A DNA stretch of 64,000 nucleotides, taken from NCBI RefSeq assembly GCF_037325665.1, contig NC_090245.1, positions 103,689,360-103,753,359 of the forward strand, read 5' to 3'. Source of the stretch: Littorina saxatilis (lineage: Eukaryota; Mollusca; Gastropoda; Littorinimorpha; Littorinidae). The position numbers and the translations under genes were made by a program. The notes beneath the pieces are model-generated. The model saw nothing but the letters and a program-made list of their open reading frames with translations, searched no databases and had not been told where the DNA came from. Every line of letters begins with the position of its first letter. Within the stretch, counting starts at the first letter, position 1. This document shows positions 1-12,800 of this stretch, piece after piece.

Positions 1-484
1 TTAATCCAAATATAACATATTTATATGTTTTTGGAATCAGGAAATGATGTAGAATAAGATGAACGTAAATTTGGATCGTTTTATATTAAAAAAAAAATTA
101 TTACAATTTTCAGATTTTTAATGACCAAAGTCATCAATTAATTTTTAAGCCACCAAGCTGAAATGCAATACCAAAGTCCGGCCTTCGTCAAAGATTGCTT
201 TACAAAAATTTCAATCAATATGAAAAATGAGGGTGTGACAGTGCCGCCTCAACTTTTACAAAAAGCCGGATATGACGTCATCAAAGACATTTATCGAAAA
301 AATGAAAAAATGTCTGGGGATATCGTACCCAGGAACTCTCATGTAAAATTTCATAAAGATCGGTCCAGTAGTTTACTCTGAATCGCTCTACACACACACA
401 CAGACAGACAGACACACATACACCACGACCCTCGTCTCGATTCCCCCTCTATGTTAAAACATTTAGTCAAAACTTGACTAAATG
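1..484 (+). mobile_element. ATTTAGTCAAGT-ended interspersed repeat, cut by window start
   Basis: TAATCCAAATATAACATATT ... AAGCCGGATATGACGTCATC ... GTCAAAACTTGACTAAAT. It matches the second half of 1427-2330. Confidence 0.75.
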
Positions 485-621
485 TAAAAAGAGGAAGAGG
501 AAGAAAGTCCTTCAGATAAATTTTTAAAAAAGGAGAAATATAAAACCCCTTACTCACATCAGACTCCATTCTCATCTCAGTCCAATAAAATATGACTTAT
601 TTGGCTTTTTTCCCTATACAG

Positions 622-720
622 CATGGAGAGACAGCGGTTCACATGGCGGCCAGTGGGGGTCACGTGGATGTCCTCAAGTTCCTGCAGGACCGGGGGGTCA
701 ACATCAACATCAAGGACAAG
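622..720 (+). CDS. DAPK1: DAPK1 exon: ankyrin repeat 1
   Basis: One 33-residue ankyrin repeat (HGETAVHMAASGGHVDVL to NINIKDK), 99 nt, phase 0 at both ends, between acceptor tatacag and donor aag/gtcagt. It corresponds in order to the first ankyrin repeat of human DAPK1. Confidence 0.93.
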
Positions 721-972
721 GTCAGTGGAGAAAGAAAAACAAACACACGGGGAAGAACGTGGGAGTAGGGGTGGTGGTTGGAAGAGTTATAAATTGCAAA
801 CAAATAGGAAGGGGGGGCAAAGTAATCTTGTCGAGAGCTGTATCTCTTAGATGTTACAGAAGAAGTTTTATATATTATTCATAGACAGTACATGTAATTG
901 GTCAAGGAATTGATGCATTCAGCATGGAGGGAATAGAGGGAGGGAGCGTTTGAGGAAAGTGGGAGGCATCCC

Positions 973-1019
<47 letters not shown>

Positions 1020-2186
1020 ATGTGTGTGTGTGTGTGCATGCATGCCAGCATGCGTGCGTGTGTGTGTTTTCAGAAAGATTGTTGAGAAATGTGAACTAAG
1101 ACTAGTCTTGTTTTTGACTGTTACACAGCAAGGTGACACAGCAATATACTGGGCGGCCAGACAGGGGCATCTGGAGGCCATCAGATGTCTTCATGAAGCA
1201 GGCGTCTCTCTCGATTCCAACAATAAGGTCAAGCAGCCTGTTCTTTACATCATGCAGAAAATTAATGAAAAATTCTTACTTTCACAAAACCACCATTTCA
1301 AATGTTTTGTGTTTTTTTTAACTATGGTAAAGCTAGACTGGGAACAAGAGACTGCAGGTGAGAACAAAAAGAACAAGATAACAATGACAACATGTAAAAT
1401 CTTTATACATTTATGGTATGGTCAAGTAAAACAAGTCGCGTAAGGCGAAAATACAATATTTAGTCAAGTAGCTGTCGAACTCACAGAATGAAACTGAACG
1501 CAATGCCATTTTTCAGCAAGACCGTATACTCGTAGCATCGTCAGTCCACCGCTCATGGCAAAGGCAGTGAAATTGACAAGAAGAGCGGGGTAGTAGTTGC
1601 GCTAAGAAGGATAACACGCGTTTCTGTACCTCTCTTTGTTTTAACTTTCTGAGCGTGTTTTTAATCCAAACATATCATATCTATATGTTTTTGGAATCAG
1701 GAACCGACAAGGAATAAGATGAAAGTGTTTTTAAATTGATTTCGACAATTTAATTTTGATAATAATTTTTATATATTTAATTTTCAGAGCTTGTTTTTAA
1801 TCCGAATATAACATATTTATATGTTTTTGGAATCAGAAAATGATGGAGAATAAGATAAATGTAAATTTGGATCGTTTTATAAATTTTTATTTTTTTTTTA
1901 CAATTTTCAGATTTTTAATGACCAAAGTCATAAATTAATTTTTAAGCCACCAAGCTGAAATGCAATACCGAAGTCCGGGCTTCGTCGAAGATTACTTGAC
2001 CAAAATTTGAACCAATTTGGTTGAAAAATGAGGGCGTGACAGTGCCGCCTCAACTTTCACGAAAAGCCGGATATGACGTCATCAAAGACATTTATCAAAA
2101 AAATGAAAAAAACGTTCGGGGATTTCATACCCAGGAACTCTCATGTCAAATTTCATAAAGATCGGTCCAGTAGTTTAGTCTGAATC

Positions 2187-2256
<70 letters not shown>

Positions 2257-4382
2257 GACACACATACACCACGACCCTCGTTTCGATTCCCCCCTCGATG
2301 TTAAAATATTTAGTCAAAACTTGACTAAATAAAAAAAATAGATGGATGTAAAAGTAGGGTAAAGCTGTTCTCCTGATCTGATGTTACACCTTCTGTCATA
2401 TTAGCATCTGTTGCAATGATTTTTTTCCGTTTGTCCGTTTTCTTCAACATATTCAGTCTTTTTTAATTAAATTTGTATGAATTTCAACTTTTCTACAGAG
2501 TACGTTCTTGGATTGCTCTTGTGGTGCTGGAATACTTTGCATGGTAAATTGTTAGAAGTGAAACTACACTCTTTGTGATGTAACTTTGAAATGATTATTG
2601 TACTGTACATCCGTAGTAATGAAGAATTTCTTTGCTGTTTGCAGTCTGGAGAAACAGCCGTGCATGTGGCTGCACGTTACGGTCACGCTCAGGTAGTGGA
2701 CTTCTTGTGCACAGCCGAGGCAAACATCAACGTCATAGACAGCGTGAGTACTGGGCTTGCATTCAATTAATTCTGTGAATTGATGTTAGCTTCATGGCAG
2801 TCTAGCTCAGTCATAGTAGCAAAATGTAAAGCATGATTGTCAGGTTGATACAAAAACTGAAGAGTTTGATGTATTCATTTTGATTATATGTTCTGTAGAG
2901 TACATAATTCAGTTTTGATTTAATGTGCATGTTGGCAGTACTTGTGAATTAAATTAGATCTACATGTCATACAAGCTTTCCATTTGATTAAAAATGTGTT
3001 TGTGTTGTATTGCTATGTAGCTTACAGTATGACTAATTTCAGTCAAGTTTCTCTGTTTGCTTTTTCATTTTCAAAATTGCATGGCAGTTGAATCCTTCAT
3101 TTTTCTTCATGACAAGTAGTGACTGCCAAGGCGGAAAGACTTAACGCTAATATGACTTGTGTTTTTAGTTTGTGATGAATTGACAGCATGTTTATTGTGG
3201 TATGAAGTCAGAATAACAGGGGGATGGGAAGGGGGGGGGGGGGGGGGGAGGGGCAGAAATGAAAAAATTAGAGGGGAAAGTGCATGGATGCCTTGAAGAT
3301 GTTGTGCTGACTAATAGTTAACTGTGTGTTGTTCCTGCTTTCCCCTACCCCTGCTGTTGCCCTGTGTCCAGTTGGGAGAAACGCCGCTACACAGCGCGGC
3401 CTGGCATGGCTACGTGTCCATCGTGCGAACACTGTGCGCTCATAAAGCTGTGCTTGATATTCAGAACAAGGTAATGCTGTCAAAACAAGTGTTGGTTTTT
3501 TTGTTTTTTGACAGTGTCTTTTCAGTCCCCAATATGTGTGTTTCTCTTTCGCACATTGGTCGGTCTAATTCTGTGAGTAATAAGCTCAGATTTCAGCATC
3601 AGTGATAATAATTTTGTCATCTGATATTACGCTTGTCTAAAAATGTACACTATACAGTGGAATGTATGTGTGGGTTTCTCTGTTGCACATTTTAAATCCA
3701 TTTATCTGTTTTGAGACGTAGTGTGAATAGCAGTGTCGTTTGCTAAATGTGTCATTGCATGAGCTACCTTTTGGTCTTTGTTGCTGTCAGTATTCATTTC
3801 TTTGGTTGAATGTGTCATCTTTGAAGAGTATCATTAATTAACTCTCTGCAGTAGTATTTCAAATATTTCTGTCTTGTGCATTAGTATTAAAGATATACAC
3901 GTACATACACAGCCATACCAACACTCAAATTGACATGCATCCACCTTACTTTTTTACTTCTATTTGAATTTTTTGTTTCTTCTTGTGCATTAGTGTTTTT
4001 GACAAAACTGTTTAGTGTAAGCTTCTTAGGTCTGTGTCTGGTGACACTTGTACATCGTGTACATATATGTTTGGTCAGTCTAATTCTGTGAGCTAATAAG
4101 CTCAAATTTCAGTGATGATAGTTTTGTCATCTGATATTACGCTTGTCTAAAAATGTACTCTATACAGTGGAACCCCCAAATTAAGACCTCAAAAAATGTG
4201 GAGAAAAAAATCGGATCTTAAAAAGGAGGGAGTCTTAAAATGGGGGTAACCTTACAGAGGTCATGAACAAAACATCTGAGAAAACGAAGACTTAAAGTTA
4301 AAAGGGAGGGAGTCTTAAATTGAGGGGTCTTAAAAGGGGGTTCCACTGCAGTATCATTCTTTCCCTGCCCCGGCCCCACTCT

Positions 4383-4418
<36 letters not shown>

Positions 4419-4523
4419 ATACACACACGCACACCCACACACACATCAACACACATACATCAACACACACTCACACACACATCAACACACACACACACAC
4501 TCTCACACACTCACACACACACA

Positions 4524-4562
<39 letters not shown>

Positions 4563-4589
4563 CAACACACACACACACTCACACACACT

Positions 4590-4634
<45 letters not shown>

Positions 4635-5089
4635 CAAAAGAAGCAACAAAACCAAGAAGAAACAACAAATTCAAGTAGATGTAAAACGGGAGGTTGATGC
4701 ATGTGTACGTACGTCCGTGTTGGTATGCCTGTGTGAGTATCTTTGTGTTTGTGTGTGCTTGGGAATTTGTGCATGTCTTTGTTCACTCTCGTTTTGACTT
4801 TGTTGCTTTTATTTCAGGAGGGGGAGACAGTATTGCATTGTTCAGCAGTGAGGGGGAACCTGGAGTGTACAAAAATCCTATTAGACTATGGGGCCCCTCT
4901 TAACTATCTTGATAAGGTACGTGTAACTTGTTATGTCCAACATGTTTACGCAGCTATAAGTGTTTCCCCTAAAAGGAAAATGACAACTGATTCTTCAGTT
5001 TTGTGTGATTTTTTTCCAATGTTAATAATGTAGCGCTTTTGTCTTGAACACACACACACACAGACACACTCACACCAGCAAAATAAGGT

Positions 5090-5125
<36 letters not shown>

Positions 5126-5146
5126 GCAAGCAAGCACAATAAGGTG

Positions 5147-5192
<46 letters not shown>

Positions 5193-5324
5193 AGCAAAAT
5201 AAGGTGTATGCACACACACACACACTCACACACTCACACACTAACACACACTAACACGCAAGCAAAATAAGGTGTATGCATACACACACTAACACACACT
5301 AACTAACTAACACACACACACACA

Positions 5325-5395
<71 letters not shown>

Positions 5396-6818
5396 ACACA
5401 CACAAAGAGATACAAAAACAGCAAACAAAAACACAATGCAACAATGTTGTTGTTTTATTTATGAAAAATCACTGATAATACATAATGCAGATGTACATGT
5501 ATGCATATCAATTGTTTGATATTGCAGAGAGGGAGCACAGCACTACACCTGGCATGCCAGCGACATCACTCAGCGATCGCACTGCTCTTGCTCCATGCTG
5601 GCTGTGAGATGGATACCATGGATAAGGTACATAAGCTTGTTAGTTTTACTTCTTCTTCTTCTGCGTTCCCGTTGCCATGCTACACTGTCAAGGTCGTTGA
5701 CGTGAAAAAGTTTGCAGTGCGCCGCAGGGTGGGCCCCACAGTTTCTCCTGTAGGTCGACCATCTCTGGCCAGAATTCACTTCTCAGGCCCGCAAAAGTTG
5801 GGCATGTCTGAAGAACATGCTCTGAACATGTTCCACACAGGCATTCATCCATGTGGGAGGGGCGGGGATGTAGCTCAGTCGGTAGCGCGCTGGATTTGTA
5901 TCCAGTTGGCCGCTGTCAGCGTGAGTTCGTTCCCACGTTCGGCGAGAGATTTATTTCTCAGAGTCAACTTTGTGTGCAGACTCTCCTCGGTGTCCGAACA
6001 CCCCCGTGTGTACACGCAAGCACAAGACCAAGTGCGCACGAAAAAGATCCTGTAATCCATGTCAGAGTTCGGTGGGTTATAGAAACACGAAAATACCCAG
6101 CATGCTTCCTCCGAAAGCAGCGTATGGCTGCCTACATGGCGGCGTAAAAACGGTCATACACGTAAATTACGTGGGAGTTTCAGCCCATGAACGAACAAAC
6201 AAAATCCATGTGGGAAATTTTCATTCTGTATATGTGCGCTAGGAGCCGGCAATGACCAGCCAGCCTCTTCATTGAATGAGAATCACACTTATGTGTCACA
6301 GCTAGAAGATTGCTGCTTAATTGACGCTGACATACACAAATTCAAATATGAACATAGATATGAACTGTCATTGCGTATTTGCTTGTTTTTCTGTTCAAAG
6401 GAGCTATTACATTATATTTTACTTTGCAATCAGGTTTTTCTTTGTATTTCAGTCTGCTTTTTACCAGTCATCTTTCTTACAATCTCTTAGTCTTAGACTT
6501 TTCAAATCACAGAGTACATGCACTTGCCATTTTGGTTGCTTTTTGTGTCACTCAACTTACTGTTATATGAATAGCTTCCCCTCAACCTGAATTTTCTTCA
6601 AATGCTTGTTCATTAAATGTGTCTTTTTGTATTGATGATATGCAGGAGACAATTTGTACACTGTATCTTTTTATATTGATGCTATGCAGGAGACAGGAGA
6701 GAGTGCTCTGCACGCAGCAGCCAGAGAAGGTCTGACGGAGGTTGTGAGAACCATGTGCAGTCAGGGTTGTACAGTGGACCCCATCAGTGCTGTGGGTGTC
6801 TGTCCGTCCGTCTGTCTT

Positions 6819-6856
<38 letters not shown>

Positions 6857-9800
6857 ATTCTGTCTGTCTGTCTTTCTGTCTGTCTTTTTGTCTGTCTGTT
6901 TTTCTGTCCGTCTGTCTGTCTTTCTGTCTGTCTGTCTGTTTTTCTGTCTGTCTGTCTGTCTTTCTGTCTGCCTTTCTGTGCATGTCTGTTTACATCCTAA
7001 AAGAGTCTCTCTCCTTTTCTCTGTGTCAGCTTGCCTGTAAACATCCAGAGAGGGTCTGATACTCCCTGCTGAAACATTATCTGTGCTCTAAAGGCAAGAC
7101 TGTAATAGATGCCTGGACAATTTTTGAGTTTTCTTCATCTGTCGCTGGTGTCTTCCTGTTTGATAGCACGTACATAGTACCACATGATCTTATGTTATGG
7201 TTTTCTGTTGAGCACAGGATGAAAAAGAAACGAGCAAACAATCAAGCAAAGGAGAAAACAAACATGCAAACAAACAAAAAGAGAACCACATTTTTTCTCC
7301 GTGACAGATTGTGTTAATAAACTCCTCCTTTGTGGAAAAGAGGGGGAAAAAAAAAAAAAGGAAAAAAAAAAAAAAGAAACTCCTCCGAAAGCGGCGTATG
7401 GCTGCCTAAATGGCGGGGTAAAAACGGTCATACACGTAAAAATCCACTCGTGCAAAAACATGAGTGTACAAGGGAGTTTCAGCCCAGGAATGCAGAAGAA
7501 GAAGAAGTGTTAATAAATCGGAATAAAAATTTTTTAAAGCTAGAAGCCAAGGTCATGCATGTAATTTCTTTCTGTTTATCTTCCTTCCACTCCATAAGGT
7601 TAAGCTGAAGGATGTGCATGTCCTGCTTTGATATGTCTTCCATCCATTAGCGCTATGTAACCTCCCACATCCCATCTGTCACAGAAGAGCTGAACGCATC
7701 CCCCGCTATCTGTCAGCCCACTGTTGATCTCCAATATTTCTTTCTGAAACAGGAGAGATTAACTCTGCTTCATTTCCTCCCACAACAGGATGGCTTCACT
7801 CCCTTGCATCTGGCTGTCAGAGCCGGGAACATCGAGATTTCACGCTGTCTGTTGATGTCCGGTGCACAGCCAGATACACCCAACAAGGTGAGGATTGGAT
7901 CATCAAGGATATCTGTAAAACTGATTTTTAAATTAAAATTTTTTTTGGTGCGGCCAGATTATTGCTCTTTGGAGGCCAAATGATTGCTGTGTTGTATGGA
8001 GGCCAAATGATTGCTGTGTTGTATGGAGGCCAAATGATTGCTGTGTTGTATGGAGGCCAAATGATTGCTGTGTTGTATGGAGGCCAAATGATTGCTGTGT
8101 TGTATGGAGGCCAAATGATTGCTGTGTTGTATGGAGGCCAAATGATTGCTGTGTTGTATGGAGGCTGTGTTGTATGGAGGCCAAATGATTGCTGTGTTGT
8201 ATGGAGGCCAAATGATTGCTGTGTTGTATGGAGGCCAAATGATTGCTGTTTTGTATGGAGGCCAAATGATTGCTGTGTTGTATGGAGGCTGTGTTGTATG
8301 GAGGCCAAATGATTGCTGTGTTGTGTGGAGGCCAACTACTTGCTGTTTTGTATGCAGGCCAAATGATTGCTGTTTTGTATGGAGGCCAAATGATTGCTGG
8401 TTTGCACGGAGGCCAATTTATTGCTATTTTGTTTGGAGGCCAAATGATTGCTGTTTTGTACAGAGTGCATTGGTAACTATTGTTCCTGCAATTTGTTTTC
8501 TTTCAATCATCTATCATGAATAAAAAAACAAATTACAAGACAGGTTAGTTATTGAAACAGTTAATCATAGACAACACAAAACATTCACTTGTAGTCGTCA
8601 ACCTGTTGGTCGTTTGAGTGGACGGTCCAACAAATGATAATGTGAGAATGAACATTATGAACCAAACTCTGATGTCTGTTTATTTTTGTGCAGGATGGCG
8701 TGACAGGTGAAATCATAGCACTGGCTCAAGGTTTTATGGAGATTGCAGAGCTCATGAGTAAAGTCAAAGGGGTAAGTTTTTGGTGCCAGGATGACTTAGC
8801 GAGTATTAACAACTTAACTGCTGGCTTGAAGTGTATGAATGTGTCGGTTTACATATGTCAGCATACAGGTTGCTAAACTTTGGTTATATTTGCTGTTGAT
8901 TTAATCATTCGGTTGCTAATATAACTATGTGTACTACGTTTAGTTTGAACGAGATCGTCTTCAGAGAATAAACTTCATGTTGAGCAGACTATACTTCCAA
9001 GAGCCTTTTTTCTTTTTGAACTTATTTCAAACAAAATTTTATGTAGTTGTGTTTGTGAAACGTAGAGCTTCAATGGAATGTTGAATTCACTTGGTATAGA
9101 TATATATATGACTAAGTGCCAAAAGGTGCGCACGAAAAGCGGACAAAGGGGCTAAAAAATAAAAGTTGACAAACACGACTGATATTGTGATTTTTGTTAA
9201 GACAACAGATGCTGGAACCCAATTACGAAAAGAAAAGATAAATTTACCCAAATGATTTTACAAATAACGATAATTTTGTTCGTTATATCATTCAAAACGG
9301 CACTGAGTCATAGCATTAAGGTTATCTCGCACGTTTTTAAAGCTAGGGCTTTGAAACTTGGCACACAACCAAAGTATAATGACCTCCAGGTATGGTGCAC
9401 ATCACATTAAACAACATTGAATTTCAAGGTCACAGCGAGGTTAAATTTCCTTTGCAAACTGGAAAATTGTCGTTGTCACGTCTTACATGTTTTAATACTA
9501 GATCAGTTAGACTTTACATACTTCACATACTTTCAGCATTTTTATAAAACCTCATTAAAAGTGACCTGCTGGTTAATCTTTGTCAAAGTTCAAGGTCACA
9601 GCGGGGTCACATCTGGTCCAAATGTGGAATATTTTCAATTTATTCAGCGCGTTTATAGCACGAGCTTTGAAAATACACACAGTTCTAGTGTATAATGTTC
9701 ACACACGATTAAAGTCTGGTTGAAAAAGTCAAGGTCACAGCAGGGTCGCGTTGAGGTCAAACATATACATTTTTCAATGAGGTTTTCTCATATGTTTTTG

Positions 9801-12800
9801 AAGCTAGGGCCTTGAAACTTGGCACACTACGCAAGTTAAATTAAACCTCATCAAATTCCAAGGTCACAGTAAGGTTAAAGATCCTTTAAGGATATTTTCT
9901 AAAAAAAGGTGACCGCCTGGTTAATGTTTGTCAAATTTCAAGGTCACAGCAGTGCCATCTGGCTTAAACTTTGAAAAATTGTCAATTTCTTCAACTAGTT
10001 TTATAGTGTTTGAAGTCATTCACACATGATGAAAGTCTGGTTGATAAAATCAAACGTCAAGGTCGCAGCGGGGTCGCATTGAAGTCAGACACATACAATT
10101 GTCATTTTCACGAACGCCTTTTAAGCAACACCTTTGAAACTTCACACATTCCAAAGTTTTGATGTTGTTTGGTTATAATCAAAGTGTGGTCAATTTCCAT
10201 GATTGAGAGCATTCAGAGGGGTCAAGTTGAGGTCACACAAAAGAGATTAAATTGTCGACACAACAGATGAGACTGGCTACCACTGTTTAATTTAATACAC
10301 TTTTATGCAAATTTTAAATTGTGTTCAACCATATACACCAAACTCACCCAAACTCCTGAAACATCCAAGAAAAGGAAAAATGTGTCCAAGCAAGGAAAAA
10401 CGCCATTTCTTCAAAGGCTGGAATAACTACAGAGGCAGCCGCGTCATTACACACAATGCAATTACGTCATACATCATACATTTCTATGAGTCATGTTGAA
10501 TGGAATGGTGGCATGTGCCTCTATTCTAGCTAACAACAAAGCTGAAAAAATGAATATTATCTGTTTGTTTTGTTTGTTTTACCCGTACGAGACCTTTCTG
10601 TGACCTTGACATGTGACAAGGATCTACCTTAACTTCTTTAAGTCGGAGTTGAGAGTTGTGTGATGTTTGAAGGCTCTCCCTTTAAAAACAACTGAGATAA
10701 TGATGCATTTTCGTGTTTTTGATTTGCCCATGTGACCTTGAGATTCGACAAAGGTCAACAAGACTTTAACCGTGTATGGAGGCTATTAAGCCCAAAAATG
10801 TGAACTTTCAAGGTTCTTGCTTTGAAAAACTCTGAGAAAAAGGTTATGTTTTTTTTTTACCCACACGAGACCCTGCTATGACCTTCACATTTCTCAAGGA
10901 TCAACCTTGAATTCTCCATGTTGAACAATCATTAAGCAAAAGCGTTGTTTGAAGTTTGAAGGTTCTAGCTTCAAAAATCTCTGAAAAAATATGTTTCATC
11001 CGTTTTCTGAACCACATGTGACCCAGCCGTGACCTTGAAATCTGACAAGGGTCAACAAGACTTTTACCATGCATGGGGGCGATTAAACCCCAAATGTGTG
11101 TGAAGTTTCAAGGTTTCAACTTAAAAAACGTCTGAGAAAAATATACATTTTCCTTTTTGGACAATGTGTTGCACGCAAGACAACACGACAAACGCTCGTG
11201 TTATCATTCTTTTACTTTAAGGTCGACTTGCGTGCCCGCTCTTTCGCTAATCTCAATTAAAATTCATCTTAGAAGTTCGGTTTTATTACGCTTTTAATTA
11301 AGAAGATTAAACTAAGACAACAAATAGTTAGTTTTACCCATTAAACTCGATAAGGTAGTGACATTTTATGTTGAACGCAAGAAGGTGTCGCACGCAAGAT
11401 CTGAAAAGATGTTGAGGACATAATTTCAACACTTGATAGCGCAATCGTGGTTCGTGATTTCTTCACAAATTTTGAACACAGAATGTGTCACGTGGTTCCG
11501 TAAATGAAGTAGATCTTTGTACATGTAAATTTTGTTTTTAAAAGAAAATAACCGTTAATTACCGAACATTTTGTCGCACGCAAGATATGACGAAATTTTC
11601 AAATCGTTTTCAAAAATGCTGTTCAAAAGTTCTGCAGTCTTTGCTGGATTACTTGAAAGACAGCAGTTTGATACACCGTTATCGCTTGACGTGTCGACAT
11701 CAATTCCAGAGTTTTTGAAAAAGAAATTTAGTAAATATCTGCGATTGAAAAATGTATGCCGTGATGACGAATCATCTTGCGTGCGACACCTTAAAATTCG
11801 GTTATCGAAAAAAAAAAATTCTCTCGAGATTTAGATTTGACGTTTGGTCTCGTCTGTAAAGCGATGTTTCAGGCATTCAATCAAACTAAATGCAATTCAT
11901 TTGTGCTTCTTGTTATTTTTCTGTGGCATATTCAAAACACGAGGTATCACGATGTCCTTTTTCAGATGGCCGGTTTTGGCGTTATTTTTGACTTTAAACA
12001 AAGATAACTTCAAAACCGTTCAAGTCAGACACACGAAATTATGTCCACTATCTCTTCGCACATTCATCCACACACACACCAATTTTCAGCAGACACACGT
12101 TTTTAGAAACATTTTTATTGTAAAACAAAGTCGTCTTCTGTTCTGTGAGCACCTTTTGGCACTTAGTCATATATATATGACTAAGTGCCAAAAGGTGCGC
12201 ACGAAAAGCGGACAAAGGGGCTAAAAAATAAAAGTTGACAAACACGACTGATATTGTGATTTTTGTTAAGACAACAGATGCTGGAACCCAATTACGAAAA
12301 GAAAAGATAAATTTACCCAAATGATTTTACAAATAACGATAATTTTGTTCGTTATATCATTCAAAACGGCACTGAGTCATAGCATTAAGGTTATCTCGCA
12401 CGTTTTTAAAGCTAGGGCTTTGAAACTTGGCACACAACCAAAGTATAATGACCTCCAGGTATGGTGCACATCACACTAAACAACATTGAATTTCAAGGTC
12501 ACAGCGAGGTTAAATTTCCTTTGCAAACTGGAAAATTGTCGTTGTCACGTCTTACATGTTTTAATACTAGATCAGTTAGACTTTACATACTTCACATACT
12601 TTCAGCATTTTTATAAAACCTCATTAAAAGTGACCTGCTTGTTAATCTTTGTCAAAGTTCAAGGTCACAGCGGGGTCACATCTGGTCCAAATGTGGAATA
12701 TTTTCAATTTATTCAGCGCGTTTATAGCACGAGCTTTGAAAATACACACAGTTCTAGTGTATAATGTTCACACACGATTAAAGTCTGGTTGAAAAAGTCA

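Noticed and set aside
4320-5270. His-Thr and Cys-Val rich frames
   Set aside because: Pure translation of CA/TG microsatellites.
5864-5940. Functional tRNA gene
   Set aside because: Box A and B are present, but the cloverleaf is imperfect and it is joined to a known SINE body and tail; the same holds for the heads at 19211 and 45814.
6654-7040. Extension of ankyrin exon 7 into a 128-codon frame
   Set aside because: The extension is only the TCTG microsatellite; the donor GT at 6792 ends the exon at the 99-nt length of its sisters.
7928-8523. Repeat-protein frames and a CRISPR-like regular array
   Set aside because: Head-to-tail 27-bp units with no spacers, in an intron of an animal gene; a minisatellite, not CRISPR and not coding.
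11571-12224. Small frames of 87 and 126 codons in the 3.06-kb element
   Set aside because: AT-rich composition, no domain, and lost or altered where the two copies differ; no transposase motif.
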